Positions 1 through 7,075 of a stretch of 10,973 nt of DNA are shown here, piece after piece; within the stretch, counting starts at the first letter, position 1; the number at the start of each line of letters is the position of its first letter. Origin of the DNA: an uncultured Lachnospiraceae bacterium (GTDB taxonomy: Bacteria; Bacillota; Clostridia; Lachnospirales; Lachnospiraceae). Location of the stretch: the NCBI GenBank assembly GCA_902783295.1, contig CACZQT010000019.1, positions 1 through 10,973 on the forward strand. The letters run 5' to 3'. Made by a program: the position numbers and the translations under genes. The notes under the pieces are model-generated. The model ran no database searches, had not been told where the DNA came from, and worked only from the letters and a program-made list of their open reading frames with translations.

Positions 1-701
1 AGATCCAGCCCGGAAGAAATCATTTCCTTTTCCCCCTCCTGATCAGTATCTCCCAGCATAAGGAAAGCCGTATCTCCGCAAACCAGACGGATCCCGATGG
101 AATTGTTGTTGTCTTCCAGGATGTCGTAGGAAGCCGGCGAGACAATCGTAAACTCCGCCTCTCCCAGTACAAACCGCTCCCCGCGGGCCGGAGAATGCAC
201 CGTGCAGCCGTTTTCTTCCCGTTTCCGGGCATACGACTCATAGATATGGGTATCCGAGCCATATTCCGGGTTCAGGAGCATTTCCACTCTGAAACGGTTC
301 AGAACCCCGACCAGGCCGCTGATATGATCCGCATCATAATGGGTGGCAATTACATAGTCCAGGTTTTCCACGCCCTGATTTTTCAGGAAGCGCACCACAT
401 ACGAAGAGGCTTCCGCCGGTCCTCCGTCCACCAGCATGCACTGATCCCCGGACCGGATAAAAACAGCATTTCCCTGTCCCACATCCAGGAAAGTCACCGT
501 CAGCTTTTTGTCCATCCCATCGAAGGGATCTTCCGGCAGCCACTCTGCGGTGATGCCGCCCCCCGGTCCTGCCCCCCTTTTTTCCATCCATTCCCGGAGT
601 GCAGGGGAGAACCTGTTCCACAGCAAGGCTGCCAGCAGGGCAGCCAGAATCAGAACGGTTCCGGGAATCCCTCTTTCGAATCTTTTCCGCCTCCGCATCA
701 T
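1..701 (-). CDS. ComEC-like MBL-fold hydrolase with N-terminal membrane anchor (3' partial)
   Basis: The reading frame is open from an ATG at 701 to the left edge, so the C-terminus is outside the window; 233 codons are visible. Residues 3-10 are basic (RRRKRFER) and are followed by a hydrophobic anchor at about 12-28, which suggests a membrane-tethered protein with the catalytic domain outside. The metallo-beta-lactamase fold begins near residue 67. It shows the DVGQG motif (73-77) typical of the ComEC/Rec2 C-terminal domain, the metal-binding motif THYDADH (120-126), and the later LGDTD motif (216-220) that supplies a further metal ligand. Stand-alone proteins of this family are predicted metal-dependent hydrolases, possibly acting on nucleic acid or phosphodiesters; the substrate here is unknown. 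An AGGAGG at 716-721 lies 14 nt from the ATG, which is rather far, and a second ATG follows immediately, so the start could shift by one codon. It lies 98 nt downstream of transketolase on the same strand and may be co-transcribed with it. Confidence 0.88.
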   Translation of the reverse strand, partial: MMRRRKRFERGIPGTVLILAALLAALLWNRFSPALREWMEKRGAGPGGGITAEWLPEDPFDGMDKKLTVTFLDVGQGNAVFIRSGDQCMLVDGGPAEASSYVVRFLKNQGVENLDYVIATHYDADHISGLVGVLNRFRVEMLLNPEYGSDTHIYESYARKREENGCTVHSPARGERFVLGEAEFTIVSPASYDILEDNNNSIGIRLVCGDTAFLMLGDTDQEGEKEMISSGLD

Positions 702-729
702 CCGCCTTCCCTGTCCCTCCTGAAGCAGG

Positions 730-759
730 AATCCGGAGGAAGCCTGCCTCCTCCGGATT
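730..759 (-). other. Perfect inverted repeat (11-bp stem) between transketolase and MBL gene
   Basis: The arms AATCCGGAGGA (730-740) and TCCTCCGGATT (749-759) are exact complements around an 8-nt loop. Read on the minus strand, the hairpin lies 40 nt after the transketolase stop and just before the AGGAGG of the MBL gene. No run of T follows it in either direction, so it is not a canonical intrinsic terminator. It may be a weak terminator, a pause, or an mRNA-processing or stabilising stem that separates expression of the two genes. Confidence 0.6.
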
Positions 760-799
760 CTCATAATCATTCATATTCCAAAGCTGTTCTGCCGGGGAG

Positions 800-2803
800 T
801 TATTTTGCCAGGCCTTCCAGCACCTTTTCAGCCGTCTCCGCTACATGGTCCGCTGTGAAGCCGTAGTATGCAAACAGCTTGCTGTACGGAGCAGAGGCAC
901 CGAAGCCCGGCATGGCAACAACAGCACCGTCCAGACCTACATATTTCCCCCAGCCGAAATCCACACCGGCTTCCACCGCTACACGGGCACGTACTGCCTT
1001 CGGCAGCACTGCTTCCTTATAGGCAGCATCCTGACGTTCAAAGCGCTCCATGCAGGGCATGCTGACCACGCGGGCATCCACGCCCTTTTCCAGGAGTTTT
1101 TCCCTGGCCCCTACGGCCACGGCTACTTCCGAGCCGCTGGCAATCAGAATCACATCCGGCACTTCCTTCGAGGCATCCGCCACCACATAGCCCCCCTTCA
1201 GAGCATCGCGGCCGGAACCGGCGAGCTGCGGCAGGTTCTGACGTGTCAGGGCGATGGCGGTGGGAATCTCTTTGGATGTTACAGCTGCATACCAGGCTGC
1301 CGCGGTCTCCGTCGCGTCCGCCGGACGGAACACATCAAAGTTCGGCAGAGCCCGGAGCATAGCCAGCTGTTCTACCGGCTCATGAGTAGGACCATCTTCT
1401 CCGACACCAATGCTGTCGTGTGTGAAAACATAGGTCACCGGCAGCTTCATCAGAGCCGCCAGCCTGGCCATGGGCTTGGTATAATCACTGAATACGAAGA
1501 AAGTCGCTACATAAGGCTGTACACCGCCGTGCAGTGCCAGGCCGTTGCCGATGGCCGCCATGGCCAGTTCGCGCACGCCGAAGTGCAGGTTCCTGCCGGC
1601 ATAATCTGCCGCAGAAAAATCACCGGCGTCCTTCATATTGGTCTTGTTGGAAGGAGCCAGGTCCGCCGAACCGCCGAACAGACCGGGCAGCACATCCTTC
1701 AGCCGGTTGATCATAGTTCCGGACAAATTTCTGGTTGCCTGAGGCTTATCCTCATAAGCCCAGAAGGCCTCGGAATTCCACAGTTCCTCCTCCACTTCCG
1801 GTGCAAAGCATTTCTTCCAGAGAGCTTCCTTCTCCGGGAATGCCTGGCAGTATTCGGCAAACATCTTCTCCCAGGCTTCTCTGGCAGGTGCCTTCGCCCC
1901 GGCAATTTCCCGGTAATATGCATAGACATCTTCCGGTACAAAGAAGGGTTCCATGCTTTCCCAGCCCAGGTTTTCTTTCATCGCGAGGATATTCTCTTCC
2001 CCGAGAGGCTCCCCATGGGCTACTGCCTTGCCCTGCTTGGCCGGGCAGCCGTAACCGATTTCGGTACGGATTGTAATAAGAGACGGGTGTTCCAGATCAG
2101 ATTTTGCTTCCTCGATCGCCGCACCGATGGAAGCCAGATCCGTACCGTCCTCTACCGTAATAATCTGGAAGCCGAAGGCTTCAAAACGCTTCTGGACATT
2201 TTCCGTAAAAGCAATTTCCGTACTGCCCTCGATGGAAATGCGGTTGGAATCATAGAGGACAATGAGTTTGCCCAGTTTCAGCGTGCCCGCCAGAGACATA
2301 GCCTCGGAAGAGATGCCTTCCATCATGCAGCCGTCACCGCCCAGCACGAAGGTATAGTGATCCACAACAGGATACCCTTCCTGATTGAAAAGCGCTGAAA
2401 GATGAGCTTCTGCCATGGCCATGCCGACTGCCATACCCATACCGGCGCCAAGCGGGCCGGTAGTCGCTTCCACACCGATGGTATGACGATATTCGGGATG
2501 TCCCGGTGTCAGAGAGCCGAACTGGCGGAACTGTTTCAATTCATCCAGAGAAAGCCCGCCCACCCCGAACAGGTGCAGGAGGGAATAGAGAAGCGCGGAA
2601 CCATGTCCGCCCGAAAGAATAAACCGGTCCCTGTTCACCCAGTCCGGATGTGCAGGATCCGCCTTCATATGCCTGGCCCAAAGTTCAAAGGCAGCAGGAG
2701 CTGCCCCCAGAGGAAGCCCCGGGTGGCCGGAGTTTGCTTTCTGAATCATGTCTGCCGACAGTACGCGGATCGCGTTCACGGCCTTTTGGTCAAGATTGCT
2801 CAT
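800..2803 (-). CDS. tkt: Transketolase
   Basis: A full-length thiamine-diphosphate-dependent transketolase of 667 residues, close to the usual length of about 660. It moves two-carbon ketol units between sugar phosphates in the cytosolic non-oxidative pentose phosphate pathway. Visible family features, in order: SGHPG with His27, GGHGS with His67, GPLGAG (116-121), the ThDP/Mg motif GDG (156-158) running to DSNR with Asn187, His263 in AHGEPLG, GGSADL, the catalytic Glu412 in FGVRE, His462 in THDSIGVGEDGPTHEP, and RQNLPQL near the substrate phosphate site. The frame opens at 2827, but the start at 2803 (MSNLDQ) is chosen because a GGAGG lies 9 nt upstream of it and the extra eight residues do not belong to the family. 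It lies 31 nt downstream of the TraX-family gene on the same strand, so the two are probably one transcript. Nothing in the protein looks degraded. Confidence 0.97.
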   Translation of the reverse strand: MSNLDQKAVNAIRVLSADMIQKANSGHPGLPLGAAPAAFELWARHMKADPAHPDWVNRDRFILSGGHGSALLYSLLHLFGVGGLSLDELKQFRQFGSLTPGHPEYRHTIGVEATTGPLGAGMGMAVGMAMAEAHLSALFNQEGYPVVDHYTFVLGGDGCMMEGISSEAMSLAGTLKLGKLIVLYDSNRISIEGSTEIAFTENVQKRFEAFGFQIITVEDGTDLASIGAAIEEAKSDLEHPSLITIRTEIGYGCPAKQGKAVAHGEPLGEENILAMKENLGWESMEPFFVPEDVYAYYREIAGAKAPAREAWEKMFAEYCQAFPEKEALWKKCFAPEVEEELWNSEAFWAYEDKPQATRNLSGTMINRLKDVLPGLFGGSADLAPSNKTNMKDAGDFSAADYAGRNLHFGVRELAMAAIGNGLALHGGVQPYVATFFVFSDYTKPMARLAALMKLPVTYVFTHDSIGVGEDGPTHEPVEQLAMLRALPNFDVFRPADATETAAAWYAAVTSKEIPTAIALTRQNLPQLAGSGRDALKGGYVVADASKEVPDVILIASGSEVAVAVGAREKLLEKGVDARVVSMPCMERFERQDAAYKEAVLPKAVRARVAVEAGVDFGWGKYVGLDGAVVAMPGFGASAPYSKLFAYYGFTADHVAETAEKVLEGLAK

Positions 2804-2812
2804 ACGTTTTGT

Positions 2813-2817
2813 CCTCC
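2813..2817 (-). promoter_or_regulatory. Ribosome binding site that sets the transketolase start
   Basis: GGAGG on the minus strand, 9 nt before the ATG at 2803. It lies downstream of the longer in-frame ATG at 2827, so that start is unlikely to be used. Confidence 0.8.
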
Positions 2818-2834
2818 ATATATTCACAGTCGCT

Positions 2835-3638
2835 TCAGCGAAGAATAAAAACCACTCTCAGCAGTCCCAGAACCAGCAGATGCGCCGGATAGAAAATATA
2901 AAAGAACCAGCGCCCGCCGCTCTTTCCTTTTTTTCCGTGATAACGGCGGATGAGTTCATAATCCAGAATTGCCACCAGCTCCGACCGGCTGGAAAAGAGC
3001 AGGGCAGCCAGAATGCCGAAAATTTCCAGGTCTGTCCGCCCGGCCAGCCGGATGAGGTAAGCCAGTTCCATAGCCAGCACGCCTTTCCAGCTGTAATCCG
3101 TATGCAGCCAGTCTGCCAGCCGGCACGCTGCATACGCCGCCGCAGCGCAGAGTGCAATGCGGAGCAGCGCTTCCGCCCAGGATTTTATATCATCTTTCTC
3201 CCAGTGCTTCGGGCGCAGTGTTTCCATCACCCACATGGCCAGAAAGCCGATCACCAGTGTAAAAAACACATTCTGATGTCTCGTATCCCATAAAATGTGA
3301 TTGTTCAGAACACTCCGCCTCAGGAAAAATGCCAGATCAAAAGGAATCTCGGAAATGGCGGCAAACAAAGCCAGTCTCGCCGCATACCGGAAGCGGCTGC
3401 GGGTATAGAAAAAGCCCTCCACCATCAGGAAAATAAACAGCGGGAACGCCAGACGCCCGATACCGCGGACAACCTGGTCTATATTCCTGACCATCACTTT
3501 GGCCGGGCCTGTCGGCATATAGATGACATACCATTCCAGCAGGGATGCACCGATATGATCGATGAACATGGTGACGACCGCGATCCATTTAATGATCCGG
3601 CCTGTCAGTTCCCCCGGAACCTGTCTCTCTTCTTCCAT
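2835..3638 (-). CDS. TraX-family integral membrane protein
   Basis: A 267-residue polytopic membrane protein with the pattern of the TraX family (Pfam TraX). Motifs seen: IKWIAVVTMFIDHIG (16-30), the GRLAFP block (61-66) leading to a conserved Glu-Gly (74-75), SEIPFDL (96-102), HQNVFFT (121-127) and a C-terminal FYPAHL (249-254). In conjugative F-type plasmids TraX N-acetylates pilin. Chromosomal homologues in Clostridia are common without any conjugation genes and probably acylate another surface or secreted substrate, which is unknown here. No tra genes, relaxase or pilin are visible nearby, so a conjugation role is not supported. A GGGAGG lies only 4 nt from the ATG, a short spacing, but no better start is seen. 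It is the first gene after a good promoter at 3712-3740, with transketolase following after 31 nt. Confidence 0.88.
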   Translation of the reverse strand: MEEERQVPGELTGRIIKWIAVVTMFIDHIGASLLEWYVIYMPTGPAKVMVRNIDQVVRGIGRLAFPLFIFLMVEGFFYTRSRFRYAARLALFAAISEIPFDLAFFLRRSVLNNHILWDTRHQNVFFTLVIGFLAMWVMETLRPKHWEKDDIKSWAEALLRIALCAAAAYAACRLADWLHTDYSWKGVLAMELAYLIRLAGRTDLEIFGILAALLFSSRSELVAILDYELIRRYHGKKGKSGGRWFFYIFYPAHLLVLGLLRVVFILR

Positions 3639-3672
3639 GATGCCTCCCGCCTGTCCAGATAAACACGATAGG

Positions 3673-3696
3673 AAGCGGCAGAGTTTTCTGCCGCTT
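3673..3696 (-). other. Leader hairpin upstream of the TraX-family gene
   Basis: The arms AAGCGGCAGA and TCTGCCGCTT form a perfect 10-bp stem with a 4-nt loop. AAACAC (3661-3666) and GTGTTT (3704-3709) can close an outer stem. The structure falls between the predicted transcription start near 3705 and the ATG at 3638, so it would form in the 5' leader. There is no T-run after it, which argues against an intrinsic terminator for the upstream beta-helix gene, although it is the only strong stem in that gap. Confidence 0.6.
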
Positions 3697-3711
3697 GATA
3701 AATGTGTTTCC

Positions 3712-3740
3712 AGTATAACTGTTTTTTCTTATCTTTTCAA
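3712..3740 (-). promoter_or_regulatory. SigA-type promoter for the TraX-transketolase-MBL block
   Basis: On the minus strand a -35 TTGAAA (3740-3735) and a -10 TATACT (3717-3712) are separated by exactly 17 nt of A-rich spacer. Both hexamers match the housekeeping consensus at five of six bases. Transcription would start near 3705, giving a leader of about 67 nt that contains the hairpin at 3673-3696. Confidence 0.75.
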
Positions 3741-3754
3741 CTGTGTTTCCGTCA

Positions 3755-5353
3755 TCACCTTCCCGGAACCCCCATTCCCCCGTCTGGACCACCGGAATTG
3801 TTCTGGTCACCGGAGCTGTCCGGGCTGCTCTGGCCGTCCGGGCTGTTCTGGCCGCCAAAGCCATTCGGTCCGCCGAAGCCGTTGCGGCCGCCAAAGCCTC
3901 TCATGCCCCCAAAGCCGCCGCCCTGACCGTAGAGACTGCCATCCATGGCGATGGTGCCGCTGTAACCGCCGGCTGTAAGTGTATACGTTTCTCCGCTCTG
4001 AACAGCAGGGGCGCTGATGAGCACGCTGGAATAGGCTTTCGCGCTCGTCCAGTTTATGATCTCCGTTCCGGAAGCGTCCTTCAGGACAATGGCTGTCCCT
4101 GCCTGCTGATTTCCGGTATTCACCAGCATCGAACCCTGATTCTCCGCCGCGCTGAAATTCTGTGTCATAGAGGAAGTTCCAACCGCCAGAATATATCCTC
4201 CGGTAATAGTGGCTGTTCCGTTATAGTCCAGTGCCCCGTTGCCCTCATTTTCCGGGCCTGCCACATAAACCACTCCGTCAGTCATCAGGATACTCCCGTT
4301 GGAATCCAGCCCGTCGCCGCCCGCGTTCACGTATACCGTTCCTCCGGAAATACGGATCCAGGCATTTGTATTATTCTCAAACATTCCCCGTCCCTGGTTT
4401 ACGGAGGAGGATGCGCCGCCGGCAGCGTTGATTCCGTCGTCGCTGGAAGCGACGGAAATCTCCCCGCCAAGGATATCTACCGTCAGCCCTTCCAGGCCTT
4501 CCTCACTTGTCACAATATCAATGGTCCCGTCTGCAATGATCAGACCCGCCGAGGCATGAAGACCGTCATCCGCAGCAGAAATGGTGAAGGTGCCGCCGCC
4601 GATATACACAGAGCCCTTTGATTCATCATCGTCGTTGTCCGCACGGACGCCGTCCTCGCCGCTGGTGACGATAAAGGTTCCGTCGGAAACCGCCAGGCTG
4701 TCCTTCGCCGCAATTCCATGCTTTTCCGCATTCACCGTATAAACACCTCCGGTGATCACCATATCATCCTTGCAGGATATACCGCTCCCTGCTTTCGCAT
4801 TCACCTTCAGACTTCCGGAACCGTTGAGCGTCAGGTCGTCCTTGCTGAAAACCACCGCGTTGATTTTATTGTCGTCGATCGCCGTATAGGTTCCGCCATT
4901 GCTTAAGGCGTTCTCGCTGCCCTCTGCGAGGGTGATAAATACCTTATCCGCCTGCCGTACATAGATGGCAGCAGATTCTGCCGATTCTATAACCGCCCCA
5001 TCCAGCACCAGCTGGACTTTGTCTTCCCCTGCATCTACGATCACCATGCCCGAAAGCGTCCCGGAAAGGCGGTATACGCCTTTCTTAGTGATTGTCACCG
5101 TACTGCCGGAAATGGTAACTCCATCGCCGCCGCAGGAAGCCGTATCTCCCTCCAGGATAACATCCACAGCTTCCGAATCGTCATAGGTTCCCGCCAGATC
5201 CCTGTCGCTGAAAAGTTCCGATACATCCACGGAAATACTCTCAGCCGTATTTTCAGATGCCTGCGCCACTGTCTGCCCCGTGATGTGGGTTGTCAGCCCA
5301 AGGATCAATGTCAGGGCTGAAATCCAAAATCTGTACATTCTGTTCTTCTTCAT
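3755..5353 (-). CDS. Secreted Cthe_2159-type beta-helix carbohydrate-binding protein
   Basis: A 532-residue exported protein. The start at 5353 (MKKNRMYRF) is chosen over an in-frame ATG at 5413 because GAAGGA lies 7 nt upstream and the shorter form begins with a clean signal peptide: basic n-region, hydrophobic core at about 9-24, and probable cleavage after VAQA (29-32). The mature part is built of short Gly/Asp-rich beta-strand rungs, such as repeated GGTFTI and SxDDGxxA patterns, most regular at about residues 168-350. This matches the Pfam Cthe_2159 family, whose Clostridium thermocellum founder is a beta-helix that binds acidic polysaccharide and calcium. The C-terminus (about 477-532) is a Gly/Phe/Asn then Ser/Pro/Asp tail with a hexapeptide tandem repeat. 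No LPXTG sorting signal or surface-layer domain is seen, so how it stays at the surface is unclear. It lies 146 nt downstream of the DUF4956 gene and has a likely promoter of its own. Confidence 0.88.
   Translation of the reverse strand: MKKNRMYRFWISALTLILGLTTHITGQTVAQASENTAESISVDVSELFSDRDLAGTYDDSEAVDVILEGDTASCGGDGVTISGSTVTITKKGVYRLSGTLSGMVIVDAGEDKVQLVLDGAVIESAESAAIYVRQADKVFITLAEGSENALSNGGTYTAIDDNKINAVVFSKDDLTLNGSGSLKVNAKAGSGISCKDDMVITGGVYTVNAEKHGIAAKDSLAVSDGTFIVTSGEDGVRADNDDDESKGSVYIGGGTFTISAADDGLHASAGLIIADGTIDIVTSEEGLEGLTVDILGGEISVASSDDGINAAGGASSSVNQGRGMFENNTNAWIRISGGTVYVNAGGDGLDSNGSILMTDGVVYVAGPENEGNGALDYNGTATITGGYILAVGTSSMTQNFSAAENQGSMLVNTGNQQAGTAIVLKDASGTEIINWTSAKAYSSVLISAPAVQSGETYTLTAGGYSGTIAMDGSLYGQGGGFGGMRGFGGRNGFGGPNGFGGQNSPDGQSSPDSSGDQNNSGGPDGGMGVPGR
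3845..3916 (-). repeat. Four tandem 18-bp units coding a GFGGxN hexapeptide repeat
   Basis: Within the tail of the beta-helix protein, four consecutive six-residue units read GFGGMR, GFGGRN, GFGGPN and GFGGQN. The DNA is imperfectly repeated with an 18-bp period. Such short in-frame repeats can change copy number by slippage without breaking the frame. Confidence 0.85.
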
Positions 5354-5360
5354 GAGTAAA

Positions 5361-5366
5361 TCCTTC
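5361..5366 (-). promoter_or_regulatory. Ribosome binding site that sets the beta-helix protein start
   Basis: GAAGGA on the minus strand, 7 nt before the ATG at 5353. This supports the start that gives a signal peptide at the very N-terminus. Confidence 0.7.
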
Positions 5367-5449
5367 TTTTCCTGCTCTGCCCGTCCCGGGGCAGGTTCCT
5401 TCTTTGCAAGCACAACTTCTGCAGTCTTTTGACCCTTGCATCAACCTAT

Positions 5450-5477
5450 ATTATATTGTAAATTGTCTTATTGTCGT
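5450..5477 (-). promoter_or_regulatory. Probable promoter of the beta-helix protein gene
   Basis: On the minus strand a perfect -10 TATAAT (5455-5450) is preceded, after 16 nt, by ACGACA (5477-5472), a four-of-six match to the -35 consensus. ACAAT occurs three times in this region (minus strand, at 5474-5470, 5466-5462 and 5459-5455) with 7-8 nt spacing and may be a regulator site. The predicted leader is about 90 nt. Strong -10 and moderate -35 suggest this gene can be transcribed separately from the VTC-DUF4956 pair. Confidence 0.55.
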
Positions 5478-5499
5478 CTCTTTTTTCAAAGATGCCTGC

Positions 5500-6195
5500 T
5501 TACAGTTCCGTAACCATATTGTCCTGATAAGAAACGGTGATCTCCAGGTTTCCGTTGCGGCAGCGGATGGCATCCAGCATTTCTTTTTCCTTCGCCGGCT
5601 CCTTCAGCATAATATCGTAAGTCAGGCGGAACATGCTGCCCATATTGGTGGATTTCACCTGTGTCAGTTCACGTTTCATTGTATACTTTTCAAATATATC
5701 ATCAAAAATACCGGTATAATCCAGATCCTCCGGAATGGTAATCCGCAAGGTCTTATAACAGGCATTTCTCTTCGAGATTCCCATATCCAGGCCATCCAGC
5801 CCCAGGAAAATGAGGCACATGATTACGGCGAAGAGGAGGGCAAAGCCCAGATATCCCATACCGCAGATCAGACCGGCGCCCATGGCCAGGAACAGCATCC
5901 CGATTTCCCGCGCAGTGCCTGGTACAGAACGAAAGCGGACCAGGCTGAAAGTACCTGCCACAGCAACACCTGCGCCGATATTTCCGTTTACCATCAGGAT
6001 CACCACACAGACCGTCACCGGAAGCATGGAAAGCGTAACCAGGAAACTTTTGGTGGCACGTGAGCGGTACATATACACCCCCGCCAGCAGCAGGCCTATG
6101 ATCAGCGAAACCGCCATGCAGAGCAGAAACCGGGTGATATCTATGGATGTTGCGGCTGTATTGTCAAACAGCCCGTTAAAAATGGATGATAACAT
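5500..6195 (-). CDS. DUF4956-family membrane protein
   Basis: A 231-residue protein with about four membrane segments (roughly 22-43, 50-69, 98-114 and 115-133) and a soluble C-terminal domain (about 140-231). The family signature is the loop FSLVRFRSVPGTAREIG (83-99), rich in conserved Arg, Pro and Gly, between the second and third membrane segments. The C-terminal domain alternates strand and helix in a way that resembles a small ferredoxin- or ACT-like fold, as in MgtC-type proteins; that is inference from the sequence pattern only. The function of DUF4956 is not established, but these genes recur beside VTC-domain genes. An ideal AAGGAGG (6205-6211) precedes the ATG at 6195. The gene starts 23 nt after the VTC gene ends, so the two are surely co-transcribed and probably work together, perhaps as polymerase and membrane partner. 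Confidence 0.9.
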   Translation of the reverse strand: MLSSIFNGLFDNTAATSIDITRFLLCMAVSLIIGLLLAGVYMYRSRATKSFLVTLSMLPVTVCVVILMVNGNIGAGVAVAGTFSLVRFRSVPGTAREIGMLFLAMGAGLICGMGYLGFALLFAVIMCLIFLGLDGLDMGISKRNACYKTLRITIPEDLDYTGIFDDIFEKYTMKRELTQVKSTNMGSMFRLTYDIMLKEPAKEKEMLDAIRCRNGNLEITVSYQDNMVTEL

Positions 6196-6218
6196 GTTTT
6201 TATTCCTCCTTCTTGCTT

Positions 6219-7007
6219 TTATGCACTGTGCGCTATCCTACGAGACATGGTCCATACAGGTTTGTTTTCAGGCTGTCTGCTCAGAGCCGGGCTTTTCACA
6301 ACAGCCGGCCAGAGCTCCGGGAAAATGACTTTCTCGTAAAACATTCCGTATTTGGAAAACGAGGTCTTCCGGATATGTTCCCGGGAAAGCACCTGCACCA
6401 GCCAGAGCGGATAGCCTCCCGCGCATTTGACCTCCATCAGAGTCGTTCCCGTCTTCAGCAGCACTTCCCCGCCAGGTTCTTCCGCCAGGCTCAGGCGGCT
6501 GCGCCTCGCCAGAATATTCTCATCGAAGGTGATTCGGAAATCGCTGCCGTCCAGATCGTACCAGGCTTCTCTTTCGTAGGAAAGATATACCCTGGGTTCC
6601 AGTGTTTCGTAGTGATCCCGAAAGTAAGCGATTTCCCGGGCTATCTGGCTTTCGTTCTGCACATCTTCCCTGCCGGCCAGCCACTCTCTGGCATTTTCCG
6701 CTGTCAGGGTCAGCCGCCGCTTGTACACCACGGAGTCGTACTTTTTCTTCAGTTCCACGAACACTTTGTCCTTTTCTCCGGCCGGGCCGTAGCTTCTTAC
6801 GCGAAGCTTTTCCTTGTACTCCGGCTTATCGATCGAGCGCCTCGCCAGCAGATAATCCCCGGTATCGTAGTACAGGTTCCGGATGGTTGTCCTCCCGTAT
6901 TCATCCAGCGCCATATGTAAAGACATAGCCTCCAGAATTCTTTCTTTCTGTTCCTTTGTCAGCATGTATTTTGTCTCATACCTCTGGAAAATCATCTGCG
7001 TACTCAT
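6219..7007 (-). CDS. VTC-domain polyphosphate polymerase
   Basis: A 262-residue cytosolic protein of the VTC domain family, part of the CYTH/triphosphate tunnel metalloenzyme fold. In yeast Vtc4 this domain builds polyphosphate from ATP. The charged tunnel motifs are present in order: RYETKY (9-14), IRNLYYDT (42-49), EKLRVRSYG (66-74), VELKKK (84-89), YKRR (95-98), YERE (144-147), RITFD (158-162), LMEVK (190-194) and FSKYG (217-221). Conservation of the Arg and Lys residues and of the acidic residues of the tunnel suggests an active enzyme. No SPX domain and no membrane segment are attached, unlike the yeast complex. The start at 7007 is chosen because AAGGAG lies 6 nt upstream; an in-frame ATG at 7037 lacks this. 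It is the first gene of the minus-strand operon, divergent from the two-component system. Polyphosphate as product is inferred from the family. Confidence 0.92.
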   Translation of the reverse strand: MSTQMIFQRYETKYMLTKEQKERILEAMSLHMALDEYGRTTIRNLYYDTGDYLLARRSIDKPEYKEKLRVRSYGPAGEKDKVFVELKKKYDSVVYKRRLTLTAENAREWLAGREDVQNESQIAREIAYFRDHYETLEPRVYLSYEREAWYDLDGSDFRITFDENILARRSRLSLAEEPGGEVLLKTGTTLMEVKCAGGYPLWLVQVLSREHIRKTSFSKYGMFYEKVIFPELWPAVVKSPALSRQPENKPVWTMSRRIAHSA

Positions 7008-7013
7008 TGACTG

Positions 7014-7019
7014 CTCCTT
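7014..7019 (-). promoter_or_regulatory. Ribosome binding site that sets the VTC gene start
   Basis: AAGGAG on the minus strand, 6 nt before the ATG at 7007. Confidence 0.8.
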
Positions 7020-7075
7020 TCGCATCTGCCCGGCCAATCCGGTTTTCTCTGCGTTTCCTGTTCTTTACGGTGCCC

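Noticed and set aside
334..774. A 146-codon minus-strand frame starting at 774
   Set aside because: It overlaps the metallo-beta-lactamase-fold gene in another frame of the same strand. The alternative frame shows DVGQG, the metal-binding His/Asp motif and LGDTD, so this one is a shadow.
195..866. A 223-codon plus-strand frame at the left end
   Set aside because: It is antisense to the MBL-fold gene and to the end of transketolase, crosses the intergenic hairpin, and has no ribosome binding site or recognisable domain.
845..2398. A 517-codon open frame on the plus strand, opposite transketolase
   Set aside because: It lies entirely antisense to a full-length, motif-complete transketolase. 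Its translation shows no recognisable domain and is rich in His, Arg and Cys, as expected for a mirror frame of GC-rich coding DNA.
2835..3638. TraX as evidence of a conjugative element
   Set aside because: No relaxase, coupling protein, pilin, integrase or attachment repeat is visible, and the gene sits beside a housekeeping enzyme. Chromosomal TraX-family genes are common in Clostridia.
3743..4621. A 292-codon plus-strand frame opposite the beta-helix protein
   Set aside because: It is the mirror of a repetitive Gly/Asp-rich gene and shows no domain pattern; the minus frame has a signal peptide, ribosome binding site and family motifs.
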